The position numbers and the translations under genes are program-made. A stretch of DNA of 64,000 nucleotides from Amorphoplanes digitatis (GTDB lineage Bacteria > Actinomycetota > Actinomycetes > Mycobacteriales > Micromonosporaceae), in the NCBI RefSeq assembly GCF_014205335.1, contig NZ_JACHNH010000001.1, positions 1,426,001 to 1,490,000 on the forward strand, written 5' to 3'. The notes under the pieces were generated by a model. It was not told where the DNA came from. It searched no databases and was given only the letters and a program-made list of their open reading frames with translations. Each line of letters opens with the position of its first letter. The stretch's first letter is position 1. Positions 41,454 through 49,969 of this stretch are shown here, one piece after another.

Positions 41454-42977
41454 TCAGACGACGTCGAAGTTCGCCATCATCGCCATGTCCTCGTGCTCGA
41501 GGTTGTGGCAGTGCAGCATGTAGCGGCCGCGGTGCCCGGCGAACCGCACAAGCACCTCGACCGCCTCGTACGGCCGGACGTCCACGGTGTCCTTCCACCC
41601 GCCCTCCCACGGCTCCGGGCTCCGTCCGCTGCGCGACAGCACCTGGAAGTGTCCGAGGTGCACGTGCACCGGGTGGTGGAAGTCGCTGGTGAAGCGCCAC
41701 AGCTCGACCGTGCCGAGCCGCGGCGCGGCGAGCGAGCCGGCCGGGTCGTACGGCCGATTGTTGATCTGCCACCGGCCGCCGCCGAAGCGGAAGTCGAACT
41801 GGCGCACCCGTGCCGCGTCCGCGCGGGTCAGCACCGGCACCCGCGAGAGCCGGGCGGGAACCCGGCTGTCGTCCTTCGCCTTCCGGGTGACGACGAAGCG
41901 CATGATCTCGCCGGCCGGTCCCGCCCCGAAGCCGTTGCGCAGCGTCACCTCGGTGCCGATCGGGTACGCGGAGAAGTCGACGAGCACGTCGCAGCGTTCG
42001 CCCGGCGACAGGACGACCTCAGGGAGCGTGACCGGCGCCGCCAGCAGGCCGTCGTCGGTGCCGATCTGGACCAGCTCCGCGCCGGAGGAGAGCCCGAGCC
42101 GGTAGCGGCGGGCGTTCGAGGCGTTGACCAGCCGCAGCCGGTACCGGACGTTCGCCACCTCGTGGCGCGGCCAGGCGACCCCGTTGACCAGGATGACGTC
42201 GCCGAAGAGCCCGGAGAGGAACTCGCCGCCGGCGCCGGGTGACGCCATCGACATGTCCCGCATCGGGTAGCGCAGCGAGCCGTCGGCCTCGAACGCGCGG
42301 TCGCAGATCAGCAGCGGCAGGTCCCGGTCGCCGCGCGGCAGCGGCAGCGCGTCCTCCTCGTCGTCCGAGATGATCATCATGCCGGCGAGGCCGCGCCACA
42401 CCTGCGGCGCGGTGAAGTCCATCCGGTGGTCGTGGTACCAGAGCGTCGCCGCCCGCTGCCCGATCGGGTAGCGGTAGTCGCGGCTCACCTCGTGCACCCG
42501 CGCACCCGCGCCGTGCTGGTGCGGCGGGGCGGGGGAGTAGCCGGCCGGGGTGGTCAGGTCCATCGGGAAGCCGTCGGAGTCCGCCGGGGTGACGCCGCCG
42601 TGCAGGTGGGTCGAGGTCGGCACGGGCAGCTCGTTGCGCATGGTCACGGTGAGCGGGCGGCCGCGGCGGGCGCGGATGGTCGGGCCGGGGAAGATGCCGT
42701 CGTAGCCCCAGATCGTCGTGGTGCGGTCCGGCAGCAGGCGGGCCTCGGCGACGCGCTGCGTGATGACGATGTGCTCGCCGGCCGAGTTGCTCAGCGCCGG
42801 CCGGGCGACGGGCGGGATCGCCAGCGGCGTGCGGAAGCGTTCCGGCAGGGGCACCGCGCTGGTCAGCAGCGATCCGGTGCCGGGGCCGTCCGCGGGCCGC
42901 CCGCAGCCGGCGAGCGCGGCCACCCCGGCGGCGCCGGCCAGGCCGAGCAGGCCGCGCCGCGACACACCAGCGGTCAC
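41454..42977 (-). CDS. Tat-exported multicopper oxidase lipoprotein
   Basis: The 507-residue protein has a twin-arginine lipoprotein signal (VSRRGLLGLAGAAG, lipobox Cys near 25). Three cupredoxin domains carry the copper ligands HLHGG, WYHDH, HHPVHVHLGHF and HCHNLEHEDMAM, placing one type 1 and a trinuclear centre. Multicopper oxidases of this type oxidise phenols, Cu(I) or Fe(II) with O2. The GTG start overlaps the stop of the upstream membrane-protein gene, so the pair is coupled. No Met-rich copper-binding insert of CueO type is visible. Confidence 0.93.
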   Translation of the reverse strand: MTAGVSRRGLLGLAGAAGVAALAGCGRPADGPGTGSLLTSAVPLPERFRTPLAIPPVARPALSNSAGEHIVITQRVAEARLLPDRTTTIWGYDGIFPGPTIRARRGRPLTVTMRNELPVPTSTHLHGGVTPADSDGFPMDLTTPAGYSPAPPHQHGAGARVHEVSRDYRYPIGQRAATLWYHDHRMDFTAPQVWRGLAGMMIISDDEEDALPLPRGDRDLPLLICDRAFEADGSLRYPMRDMSMASPGAGGEFLSGLFGDVILVNGVAWPRHEVANVRYRLRLVNASNARRYRLGLSSGAELVQIGTDDGLLAAPVTLPEVVLSPGERCDVLVDFSAYPIGTEVTLRNGFGAGPAGEIMRFVVTRKAKDDSRVPARLSRVPVLTRADAARVRQFDFRFGGGRWQINNRPYDPAGSLAAPRLGTVELWRFTSDFHHPVHVHLGHFQVLSRSGRSPEPWEGGWKDTVDVRPYEAVEVLVRFAGHRGRYMLHCHNLEHEDMAMMANFDVV

Positions 42978-43387
42978 GAGGAGTTGCCGGCGGCGAGGGC
43001 GGGCGCGGGGCGGTATGCGAAGGCCCACCAGGTCAGCGCCGAGGTCAGGGCCATGACGGTCATGCCGAGCGGGATGTGCAGCCCGACCTGCCGGGCGAAG
43101 CCGAGGCCGACCTGCATCACGATCGCCCACCACAGCGCGACGCTGAACGCGATCGGCCACCACGGTCCGCGGCCCGGGCGGACCAGCAGGATCGTCGCGG
43201 GCAGCAGGGCCGCCGAGGTGAGCACGAGCAGGATCGCGTTCGCGCTGTGCAGGCCCAGCAGCTTCACGTTGCCGGTGACGAAGCCGCCGGCCAGGGCCGC
43301 CTGGGTGAGCACCTGGAGCAGCAGGACGACGGTGAGCGTACGGATGACGGCGATGGGCCATCGGCGGGCGGGTCTGATCTCTGGCAC
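42974..43387 (-). CDS. Four-segment membrane protein cotranscribed with the multicopper oxidase
   Basis: The 137-residue protein has four hydrophobic segments (about 12-32, 46-64, 73-94 and 103-123). It reads MPEIRPARRWPIAVIRTLTV at the start and LLGLHSANAILLVLTSAALL in the second segment, where HSANA may be a haem- or metal-binding position. The GTG start is supported by GATGGG upstream. No family is recognised; its coupling to the multicopper oxidase suggests an electron-transfer or assembly role. Confidence 0.75.
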   Translation of the reverse strand: MPEIRPARRWPIAVIRTLTVVLLLQVLTQAALAGGFVTGNVKLLGLHSANAILLVLTSAALLPATILLVRPGRGPWWPIAFSVALWWAIVMQVGLGFARQVGLHIPLGMTVMALTSALTWWAFAYRPAPALAAGNSS

Positions 43388-43452
43388 GAGCCCATCGTGG
43401 GGTTGCGGCCGGTTTTCCGGATCCGGGTCCGTACGTAGGGGTGCCCCGGGTT

Positions 43453-43914
43453 TCAGCCGGTGGCGAGCGCCTCCTGGAGGCCCCGGGCGGCGAGCCGGTC
43501 GGCGCGCTCGTTCTCCGGGTGACCCGCGTGGCCCTTTACCCAGTGCCACTGCACGTCGTGCCGGCGCACCGCGGCGTCGAGGCGCTGCCACAGGTCGACG
43601 TTCTTGACCGGCTGCCGGGCCGAGGTCTGCCAGCCGTTCGTCTTCCACCGGGGCATCCACTTGGTGATGCCGTCGCGCACGTAGATGCTGTCGGTGTAGA
43701 GCAGGACGGTCAGCGGCGCGCGGGTCAGGCTCTCGAGGGCGCTGATCGGCGCCATGAGCTCCATCCGGTTGTTCGTCGTCGTCCCGGCCTCGCCGCCGCA
43801 GAGTTCCTTCTCGGTGGTGCCCCAGCGCAGGACGGCGCCCCAGCCGCCGGGTCCCGGATTGGGGATGCACGCACCATCGGTGTAGATCTCCACCGGAGTG
43901 GCCAGCGCTGTCAT
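43453..43914 (-). CDS. rnhA: Ribonuclease HI
   Basis: The 153-residue enzyme cleaves RNA in RNA-DNA hybrids. Active-site residues are intact: D13 in [18 protein letters not shown]52 in [10 protein letters not shown]75 in [11 protein letters not shown]129 in [15 protein letters not shown] and D139 in that last block. The start at 43914 has no ribosome binding site, but TAGGGT lies seven bases upstream, suggesting leaderless mRNA; an in-frame ATG at 43932 is less likely. Confidence 0.96.
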   Translation of the reverse strand: MTALATPVEIYTDGACIPNPGPGGWGAVLRWGTTEKELCGGEAGTTTNNRMELMAPISALESLTRAPLTVLLYTDSIYVRDGITKWMPRWKTNGWQTSARQPVKNVDLWQRLDAAVRRHDVQWHWVKGHAGHPENERADRLAARGLQEALATG

Positions 43915-43940
43915 GGCCAGAACCCTACCCACCCGTTGGG

Positions 43941-44096
43941 TGTCAGGCCGCCGGTGCAGGCTCCTCCGGAGTGACCAGGGCTGTTGTCCGAAGCCCTGCC
44001 GAGGACGGGGTGTCAGGCCGCCGGTGCAGGCCCCTCCGGAGTGACCAGGGCTGTTGTCCGAAGCCCTGCCGAGAACGGGTGTCAGGCCGCCGGGCC
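43941..44096 (+). repeat. 70-bp tandem repeat, 2.2 copies
   Basis: Two near-identical units of 70 and 69 bp (43941-44010 and 44011-44079; they start TGTCAGGCCGCCGGTGCAGG) and a 17-bp partial third copy fill the region between RNase HI and the ABC operon. The units differ at only a few positions. No protein-like sequence is conserved in them. Confidence 0.9.
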
Positions 44097-44176
44097 GGGG
44101 CCTGCGTGACGCCGCAGGCGCATCCGGGGGGAACCGGTACCGGACCGGCGGCCTGCCCCCGCAATACCGGGAGCCT

Positions 44177-44192
44177 CTGGGAGCGCTCCCAG
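44177..44192. promoter_or_regulatory. CebR/CelR-type operator CTGGGAGCGCTCCCAG
   Basis: This perfect 16-bp palindrome contains TGGGAGCGCTCCCA, the box bound by the LacI-family cellulase and cellobiose regulators CelR and CebR of actinomycetes. It lies about 100 bp upstream of the first ABC gene and after the tandem repeats. No cellulase or cellobiose transporter is nearby. A simple hairpin is an alternative. Confidence 0.55.
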
Positions 44193-44295
44193 CCTCAGCC
44201 TAGCGAACTCCGGCGAGTGCGCAAGGCATGGGTGCAAAGCCACACCGTTCGGAGCCGTCCGAGCGGTGTCCGCCCCAGTCGGTACAGTTTCGGCC

Positions 44296-45210
44296 ATGCG
44301 CGAAGCAGCCGTCGAGGTGCAGGACGTCGTCGTCAGATACGGCGGCGTCGTCGCCGTCGACGGCGTGTCGCTCACCGTGCCGCGCGGGTCGATCCTCGCC
44401 CTGCTCGGCAACAACGGCGCCGGCAAGACCAGCCTGCTCCAGGTCTGCGAGGGCTTCCGCGGCCCCGACGCCGGCTCGGCCCGGGTGCTCGGCCTCGACC
44501 CCGTCGCCGACCACGACGAGCTCATGCCGCGGCTCGGCATCATGCTCCAGTCCGGCGGCGTCTACCCGTGGGCGACGGCCGGCGAGATCCTGCGCCTCTT
44601 CGCCTCCTTCGCCGCGAACCCGCTCGACACCGACATGCTGCTGGACCGCCTCGGCCTGCGGAAGTTCGCCAAGACGACGTTCCGCCGGCTCTCCGGCGGC
44701 GAGCAGCAGCGGCTGTCGCTGGCCCTCGCGCTGGTCGGCCGGCCCGAGCTGGTCTTCCTCGACGAGCCGACCGCGGGCATGGACGTCGGCGCCCGCCAGA
44801 CCACCTGGGAACTGGTGGAGAACCTGCGCGCGGACGGCGTCTCGGTGCTGCTCACCACCCACCTGCTCGACGAGGCCGAGAGCCTCGCCGACCACGTGGT
44901 CATCATGGACGGCGGCGTGGTCGCGGCCACCGGCACGCCGGCCGAGCTCACGGCCGCGGCCGGCATCGACCTCCTCCGGGTACGCGCGGACGCCGGCCTC
45001 GCGGTCGCCGACCTCGCCGCGCGCGTCTGCGCGAAGGTCACCGAGAGCTCACCGGGTGAGTACGAGATCGCCGGCGCCCTGGACACGGCCGCGATCGCGG
45101 CGGCGCTCGGCTGGTTCGCCGCCGAGGGCGCCCAGGTCACCGCCGTGGACACCCGCCGCCGCACCCTCGAAGACGTCTATCTGGCCCTGACCGCGGGAGC
45201 AGCGCGATGA
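44296..45210 (+). CDS. ABC transporter ATP-binding protein (drug-export type)
   Basis: The 304-residue protein has an ABC ATPase domain with Walker A GNNGAGKTS (near 43), the signature LSGGEQQRLSLALAL, Walker B LVFLDEPTAGMD and the H-loop TTHLLDEAE. A C-terminal extension of about 90 residues follows, as in DrrA-like exporters. TACAGT seven bases before the ATG and the lack of a ribosome binding site suggest a leaderless message. Its stop overlaps the permease start (ATGA). Confidence 0.94.
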   Translation: MREAAVEVQDVVVRYGGVVAVDGVSLTVPRGSILALLGNNGAGKTSLLQVCEGFRGPDAGSARVLGLDPVADHDELMPRLGIMLQSGGVYPWATAGEILRLFASFAANPLDTDMLLDRLGLRKFAKTTFRRLSGGEQQRLSLALALVGRPELVFLDEPTAGMDVGARQTTWELVENLRADGVSVLLTTHLLDEAESLADHVVIMDGGVVAATGTPAELTAAAGIDLLRVRADAGLAVADLAARVCAKVTESSPGEYEIAGALDTAAIAAALGWFAAEGAQVTAVDTRRRTLEDVYLALTAGAAR

Positions 45211-45974
45211 ACCCGAGCGCCGGAACCTTCACCCCCGCCCCCGGCCGGGCGCCCCTGCGCACCGTCCTGCTGCGGCAGATCCGCATGGAGCTGGTGCTCA
45301 CCGCGCGCCGGGGCGAGGCCCTGGTGCTCGCCATGGGCGTACCCCTGCTGGTCCTGCTCGGCGCGGGCCTGACCCGCGCGACGAACCTGCCGACCGACGA
45401 CCGCCTGGGCTACGTCGTGCCCGGCGTCCTCGCCCTGACGGTGATGTCGACGGCCTTCACCGGCCAGGCGATCACCACCGGCTACGAGCGCGGCTACGGC
45501 GTCCTCAAGCGCCTCGGCGCGTCCCCGCTCACCCGCCCCGGCCTGCTGCTGGCCAAGACCGTGGCGATCCTGTGCCTGGTCGGCCTCCAGCTGATCGCCC
45601 TCGCGGCGGTCGGCGTCATCGCCGGCTGGCGCCCGGAGCTCGCGCAGCTGCCGGCCGCGCTCGCCGTGACCGTGCTGGCCACGGCCGCCTACTGCGGCCT
45701 GGCGCTGCTGATCGCCAGCGTGCTGCGGCCGGAGACGACCACGGCGGCCGCCACCCTGATCTACGTGCTCATGCTGGCGGCCGGCGGCATCATGTTCGCC
45801 GCGCCCGACCTCGGCACCGCCGGCCACTTCCTGCTCCCGCTCGCCGCGCACGCCGAGGCCCTGCGCGCCACCCTGACCGAAGGCGCCTCCGTGCCGGCGA
45901 GCATCTGGCTCAGCCTCACCGTCTGGGCCGCGGCCGCGCTCACCGCGGCCGCACGCTGGTTCCGCTGGGAGTGA
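45207..45974 (+). CDS. ABC-2 type permease
   Basis: The product (255 residues) has six hydrophobic segments and the ABC-2 layout: a polar N-terminus, RQIRMELVLTARRGEALVLA, then GYVVPGVLALTVMSTAFTGQ and VLKRLGASPLTRPGLLLAKT, the typical coupling segment. It pairs with the ATPase encoded just before. Together they probably export a hydrophobic compound; the substrate is unknown. Confidence 0.92.
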   Translation: MNPSAGTFTPAPGRAPLRTVLLRQIRMELVLTARRGEALVLAMGVPLLVLLGAGLTRATNLPTDDRLGYVVPGVLALTVMSTAFTGQAITTGYERGYGVLKRLGASPLTRPGLLLAKTVAILCLVGLQLIALAAVGVIAGWRPELAQLPAALAVTVLATAAYCGLALLIASVLRPETTTAAATLIYVLMLAAGGIMFAAPDLGTAGHFLLPLAAHAEALRATLTEGASVPASIWLSLTVWAAAALTAAARWFRWE

Positions 45975-45986
45975 CGTCACGGGGCG

Positions 45987-46012
45987 GGTGTCCGTCGAAC
46001 GGTGGACACCCG
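45987..46012 (+). terminator. Hairpin between the two ABC operons
   Basis: GGGTGTCC and its exact complement form an eight-pair stem around a 10-base loop, 12 bp after the permease stop. It separates the two exporters transcriptionally, at least in part. Confidence 0.55.
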
Positions 46013-46067
46013 GTGACCACCGCGCGGTCGTCCCGGCGGGACCCCGCCGGACGCGATGCTCTTCCGC

Positions 46068-46904
46068 ATGACAGCCATCGAGGCGCGCGGCCTCCGCAAG
46101 GCGTACGGCGGGCATGAGGCCGTAGCCGGCATCGACCTCGCCATCCCGAACGGCGAGGTGTTCGCCCTGCTCGGGCCGAACGGCGCCGGGAAGACCACCA
46201 CCGTCGAGATTCTCGAGGGGCACCGCCGGCGCGACGCCGGCGAGATCCGGGTGCTCGGCACCGATCCCGCCGGGGCGGGGCGGGCCTGGCGCGCCCGGAT
46301 CGGCATCGTGGCGCAGTCGGCGACCGACGTCGCCGACCTCACCGTCGGCGAGACCGTCCGGCACATCGCCGGGTGCTATCCCCGGCCCCGGCGCGCCGCC
46401 GAGGTCATCGACCTGGTCGGCCTCGCGGACAAGACCCGGGCCAGGGTACGGACGCTGTCGGGCGGTCAGCGGCGCCGCCTCGACGTCGCGCTCGGCATCG
46501 TCGGGCGTCCCGAGGTCCTCTTCCTCGACGAGCCGACCACCGGCTTCGACCCGCAGGCCCGCCGGCAGTTCTGGGAGCTGGTCCGGGTGCTGGCCGCCGA
46601 GGGCACCACGATCCTGCTCACCACCCACTATCTCGACGAGGCGGAGGCGCTCGCCGACCGGCTGGCGGTCATCGCCGGCGGGGTCGTCGTGGCCGAGGGC
46701 ACCCCGGCAACGCTCGGCGGCCGGTCCGCTGCGGGCGTCGTCGTCTCGTGGGCCGGCGCGGACGGCCCGCGGATGGAGCACACCGACGACCCGACCGCGC
46801 TGATCGGCCGGCTCGCGGCCGCGGGCACCGACCTCAGCGCGCTCTCCGTCACCCGGCCGAGCCTCGAGGACACCTACCTGACCCTGATCGGAGAGGCGCG
46901 ATGA
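46068..46904 (+). CDS. ABC transporter ATP-binding protein
   Basis: The 278-residue protein has Walker A GPNGAGKTTT, signature LSGGQRRRLDVAL, Walker B VLFLDEPTTGFD and H-loop TTHYLDEAEALA. It starts MTAIEARGLRKAYGGHEAV. It belongs with the following permease, whose start overlaps its stop (ATGA). It and the following genes through 49460 appear to be one operon with a two-component system at the end. An upstream in-frame ATG at 46056 is possible. Confidence 0.94.
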   Translation: MTAIEARGLRKAYGGHEAVAGIDLAIPNGEVFALLGPNGAGKTTTVEILEGHRRRDAGEIRVLGTDPAGAGRAWRARIGIVAQSATDVADLTVGETVRHIAGCYPRPRRAAEVIDLVGLADKTRARVRTLSGGQRRRLDVALGIVGRPEVLFLDEPTTGFDPQARRQFWELVRVLAAEGTTILLTTHYLDEAEALADRLAVIAGGVVVAEGTPATLGGRSAAGVVVSWAGADGPRMEHTDDPTALIGRLAAAGTDLSALSVTRPSLEDTYLTLIGEAR

Positions 46905-47716
46905 CCGCCGCGACGCTGCCGTCCACCGCCCGGACCGGGCTGCGCCGGGGTGGGATCGAGCTCCTGCAGTTCGTCCGGGACCGGACCGCGATGATCTTCA
47001 GCTTCTTCTTCCCGGCGCTCCTCCTGCTGCTGTTCGGGACGATCTTCTCCGGCGAGTACGACCACCCCGGCCTCGGCGCGGCGCGGGTCTTCTCGGCCAG
47101 CATGATCGCGTACGGGATCGTGTCCACGTCGTTCATCACCATGGGCGTCGGCATCGCCAGTGACCGCGAGGACGGCACGCTCAAGCGGCTGCGCGGCACG
47201 CCGGTCACCGCCACCGCGTACTTCATCGGCAAGCTCGTCCTGGTCGCGGCCCTGACCGCCGCCGAGGTGGTCGCGCTGCTGGCCGTCGGGGTGTTCGTCT
47301 TCGACGTGCCGCTGCCGACGGATGCCGGCCGGTGGCTCACGTTCGGCTGGCTCTTCGCGCTGTCGGTCGTCGCCTGTGGACTGCTCGGCATCGCCGCCAG
47401 CGCGCTGGTGCGCTCGGCCCGGACGGCCGGTGCCGTGCTCAACGCACCGGTGGTCGCGCTGCAGTTCCTCTCCGGCGTCTTCATCCACCCGATCACGCAG
47501 CTGCCGGACTGGATGATCACGGTGGCGTCGATCTTCCCGGTGAAGTGGATGGCGCAGGGCTTCCGCTCGGTGTTCCTGCCGGACACCGCGGTCGGCCTCG
47601 AGGCCGGTGGCGCCTGGGAGCTGGGCCGGGTCGCGTTGGTCCTGTCCTGCTGGTGTGTGGTCGGATTGGTGCTATGCCTGCTGAGCTTCCGCTGGAGGGA
47701 ACGGCGCGGGGCATGA
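46901..47716 (+). CDS. ABC-2 type permease
   Basis: The 271-residue membrane protein has six hydrophobic segments: FIFSFFFPALLLLLFG-like first segment, GIASDREDGTLKRLRGTPVT as the ABC-2 signature, AGAVLNAPVVALQFLSGVFI, and a late WMAQGFRSVFLPD. It pairs with the preceding ATPase. Its stop overlaps the histidine-kinase start, so exporter and kinase are translationally linked. Confidence 0.92.
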   Translation: MTAATLPSTARTGLRRGGIELLQFVRDRTAMIFSFFFPALLLLLFGTIFSGEYDHPGLGAARVFSASMIAYGIVSTSFITMGVGIASDREDGTLKRLRGTPVTATAYFIGKLVLVAALTAAEVVALLAVGVFVFDVPLPTDAGRWLTFGWLFALSVVACGLLGIAASALVRSARTAGAVLNAPVVALQFLSGVFIHPITQLPDWMITVASIFPVKWMAQGFRSVFLPDTAVGLEAGGAWELGRVALVLSCWCVVGLVLCLLSFRWRERRGA

Positions 47717-48846
47717 CGCCGCCGGACCGCCAGGAGGCCGTCGAGCGCTGGTCGTACCTCTGGTACCTCTGCTATGCCGTCGTCACTCTCGCGGTGGCGG
47801 CGGCGGTGCTCGCCCAGTCCGAGACCCCGGCCGCCTACCGGGCCGTCGCGGTCGCCGCGATCGCGGCGACCGCCATCCTGTACGCGTTCTGGGGTCGCCG
47901 TCCGGACGCCGGCGCGGCGTTCGTCGTCGCGATCCTGGTGGCCTTCGCGGTCGGCACGTTCGCGGTGCCGACGGTCAGCTACCTGCTCTTCGCGCTCTCC
48001 CCGCTGATCTTCATGGTCCTCGGCATCCGTCCCGCCATTGTGGCGGTCGTCTGCGCGAACCTGCTGCCGCTCGCCGCCGGCTGGCTGCACTTCGGCGCCG
48101 GCTTCCTCACCCATCTCGGGCCGATCTTCGTGATGTCGGCCGCCGTCGCGGTCTGGCTCGGCGTCTGGATCAACCGGATGTCCGAGCAGAGCGCCGAGCG
48201 GGCCGCCCTGATCGCGGAGCTGGAGAGCAGCCGCGCCGAGGTCGCGCGGCTGTCGCACGAGGCCGGCGTCGCCGCCGAGCGGACCCGGCTGGCCGGCGAG
48301 ATCCACGACACCCTCGCGCAGGGCTTCACCAGCATCATCACGCTGTTGCAGGCCGCCGACCCCGGGCTCGCCGACGAGCGGCTCGCGCTGGCCGTGCGTA
48401 CCGCCCGGGAGAACCTGGCCGAGTCGCGGTCCCTGGTCGCGGCCCTGGCACCGTCCGCGCTGGCCGCCGGCTCGCTGCCCGATGCCGTACGCCGGCAGAC
48501 GGCCCGCTTCACGGAGGAGACCGGGACGGCGGCGACGTGCCGGATCACCGGTACGGCCCGGGCACTGCCGACCGCGGTCGAGGTCGTGCTGCTGCGCGCC
48601 GCGCAGGAGGCCCTGGCCAACGCCCGCCGGCACGCGGACGCGGAGAACGTGGCGGTGCTGCTGGCGTTTGGCGCGGACCGGGTCCGGCTGGTGGTCCGCG
48701 ACGACGGCCGCGGGTTCGAGCCCGCGACGGCGCACGGCTTCGGGGTGGCCGGCATGCGGGCCCGGGCCGAGCAGGTGAACGGCACGGTGACGGTGCACAG
48801 TGACCCGGGCACCGGCACCGTCGTCGAGGTCGAGGTGCCGGCGTGA
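47713..48846 (+). CDS. Sensor histidine kinase, HisKA_3 type
   Basis: The 377-residue kinase has five or six hydrophobic segments in the first 160 residues, a coiled-coil linker, a HisKA_3 domain with RLAGEIHDTLAQGFTSIITL (His near 198), and a HATPase_c domain with AQEALANARRHADAENVAVL, VVRDDGRGFEP and GFGVAGMRARAEQVNG. The overlap with the permease gene upstream and the regulator downstream indicates a sensor of the exported compound or of cell-envelope stress. Confidence 0.94.
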   Translation: MTPPDRQEAVERWSYLWYLCYAVVTLAVAAAVLAQSETPAAYRAVAVAAIAATAILYAFWGRRPDAGAAFVVAILVAFAVGTFAVPTVSYLLFALSPLIFMVLGIRPAIVAVVCANLLPLAAGWLHFGAGFLTHLGPIFVMSAAVAVWLGVWINRMSEQSAERAALIAELESSRAEVARLSHEAGVAAERTRLAGEIHDTLAQGFTSIITLLQAADPGLADERLALAVRTARENLAESRSLVAALAPSALAAGSLPDAVRRQTARFTEETGTAATCRITGTARALPTAVEVVLLRAAQEALANARRHADAENVAVLLAFGADRVRLVVRDDGRGFEPATAHGFGVAGMRARAEQVNGTVTVHSDPGTGTVVEVEVPA

Positions 48847-49460
48847 TCCGGCTGATCCTGGTCGACGACCATCCGGTGGTCCGGCACGGGCTGCGCGGCA
48901 TGCTGGAGGCGGAGCCGGATCTGACCGTGGTCGGCGAGGCGGCGTCCGGTCCGGACGGTGTCGCGCTCGCGGCCGAGCTGCGGCCGGACATCGTGCTGAT
49001 GGACCTCCGGATGCCCGGCGGCGACGGGGTGGAGGCCACCGCGCGGATTCTCGCGACCGTGCCCGGCGTACGCGTGCTGGTGCTGACCACCTACGAGTCG
49101 GATCGCGACATCCTGCGCGCGATCGAGGCCGGGGCCGGCGGATATCTGCTGAAGGACGCCTCGCCGGGCGAGCTGGCCGCCGCCGTCCGGGCCGCCGCCC
49201 GCGGCGAGACCGTGCTCGCGCCCAGCGTCGCCTCCACCCTGGTCCGTCAGGTACGCGGCCCGGCGCCGCCGGCGCTGTCCGCCCGGGAGGCGCAGGTGCT
49301 GGGCCTGGTGGCGCAGGGACTTACCAACGCGGACATCGGCCGCGCGCTGTTCATCACGGAGGCCACGGTGAAGACGCACCTGCTGCGCGCCTTCGCCAAG
49401 CTGGAGGTCACCGACCGCACCGCCGCCGTGACGCGGGCGATGGGCCTCGGCCTGATCTGA
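48843..49460 (+). CDS. NarL/LuxR-type response regulator
   Basis: The 205-residue protein has a receiver domain with D8/D9, phospho-acceptor D54 in LMDLRMPGGDG, TT in LTTYESD and K in YLLKDASPGE. A LuxR helix-turn-helix follows (LSAREAQVLGLVAQGLTNAD, then TEATVKTHLLRAFAKLEV). The GTG start overlaps the kinase stop. It likely activates the exporter operon that contains it. Confidence 0.95.
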   Translation: MIRLILVDDHPVVRHGLRGMLEAEPDLTVVGEAASGPDGVALAAELRPDIVLMDLRMPGGDGVEATARILATVPGVRVLVLTTYESDRDILRAIEAGAGGYLLKDASPGELAAAVRAAARGETVLAPSVASTLVRQVRGPAPPALSAREAQVLGLVAQGLTNADIGRALFITEATVKTHLLRAFAKLEVTDRTAAVTRAMGLGLI

Positions 49461-49969
49461 CCTTGACGCACCGCTCCACTGTCAAGTGGGCCGATCGATG
49501 GGCGTGTCTCACAGGCGACTAGTTTCCTCCAACCTGGAGGACGACGCGGCCGGCCCGGACATCGATGATCCTGGCTGCCCCGCGGACGCGCTCCGAATCG
49601 GCTGTGTTACGGTGCGACGCCACAGGTTCATCTACCGGACAAATCATAGGCGCCAATGCGTGAGGAATCGGACAATGGTTCGCGTGCGCCGCAGACTTCC
49701 GCCACCATCGGCACGCCTGCTATTTTGTCCGCTGTAGACCTGAGTTAACCTGCAATGCACGTTGATGCCGTCCGATCCGGCATCAGAAAACTACGTTGAG
49801 CTTCGTTAAACATTTCTCGCCGGGGGTCGGTATTCTCCTGAACCTCGTCTAGCCTTCACCGCCTGAGTGTCCTTGCGCTTTGCAGTTCAGGGCCAAGGGT
49901 TGGGGGCGTGGCAACAGTGTGCGTGAAATTGCCGAGTGGGCGTGGGGTCTCACTGGAGGCAGGGGCGTC
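49461..49969 (+). other. Long intergenic leader upstream of the exopolysaccharide operon
   Basis: This 509-bp region has no convincing gene. Its 3' half, 49720-49860, is clearly richer in A and T than its surroundings and probably holds the operon promoter; TAGCCT at 49850-49855 would give a leader of about 110 bases. CCTCCA-ACC-TGGAGG near 49525-49545 could form a short hairpin. The leader is long enough for a regulatory RNA structure, but I do not recognise a riboswitch class. Confidence 0.5.

Noticed and set aside
49557-49570. GGACATCGATGATC near 49.56 kb as another LacI operator
   Set aside because: Only one half-site fits; symmetry breaks after GATG and the nearby genes are not carbohydrate-catabolic.
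49486-49737. An 83-codon open frame in the intergenic region before the polysaccharide operon
   Set aside because: Codon use is not typical for this genome (many A/T-ending and rare Arg codons), no ribosome binding site and no family resemblance.
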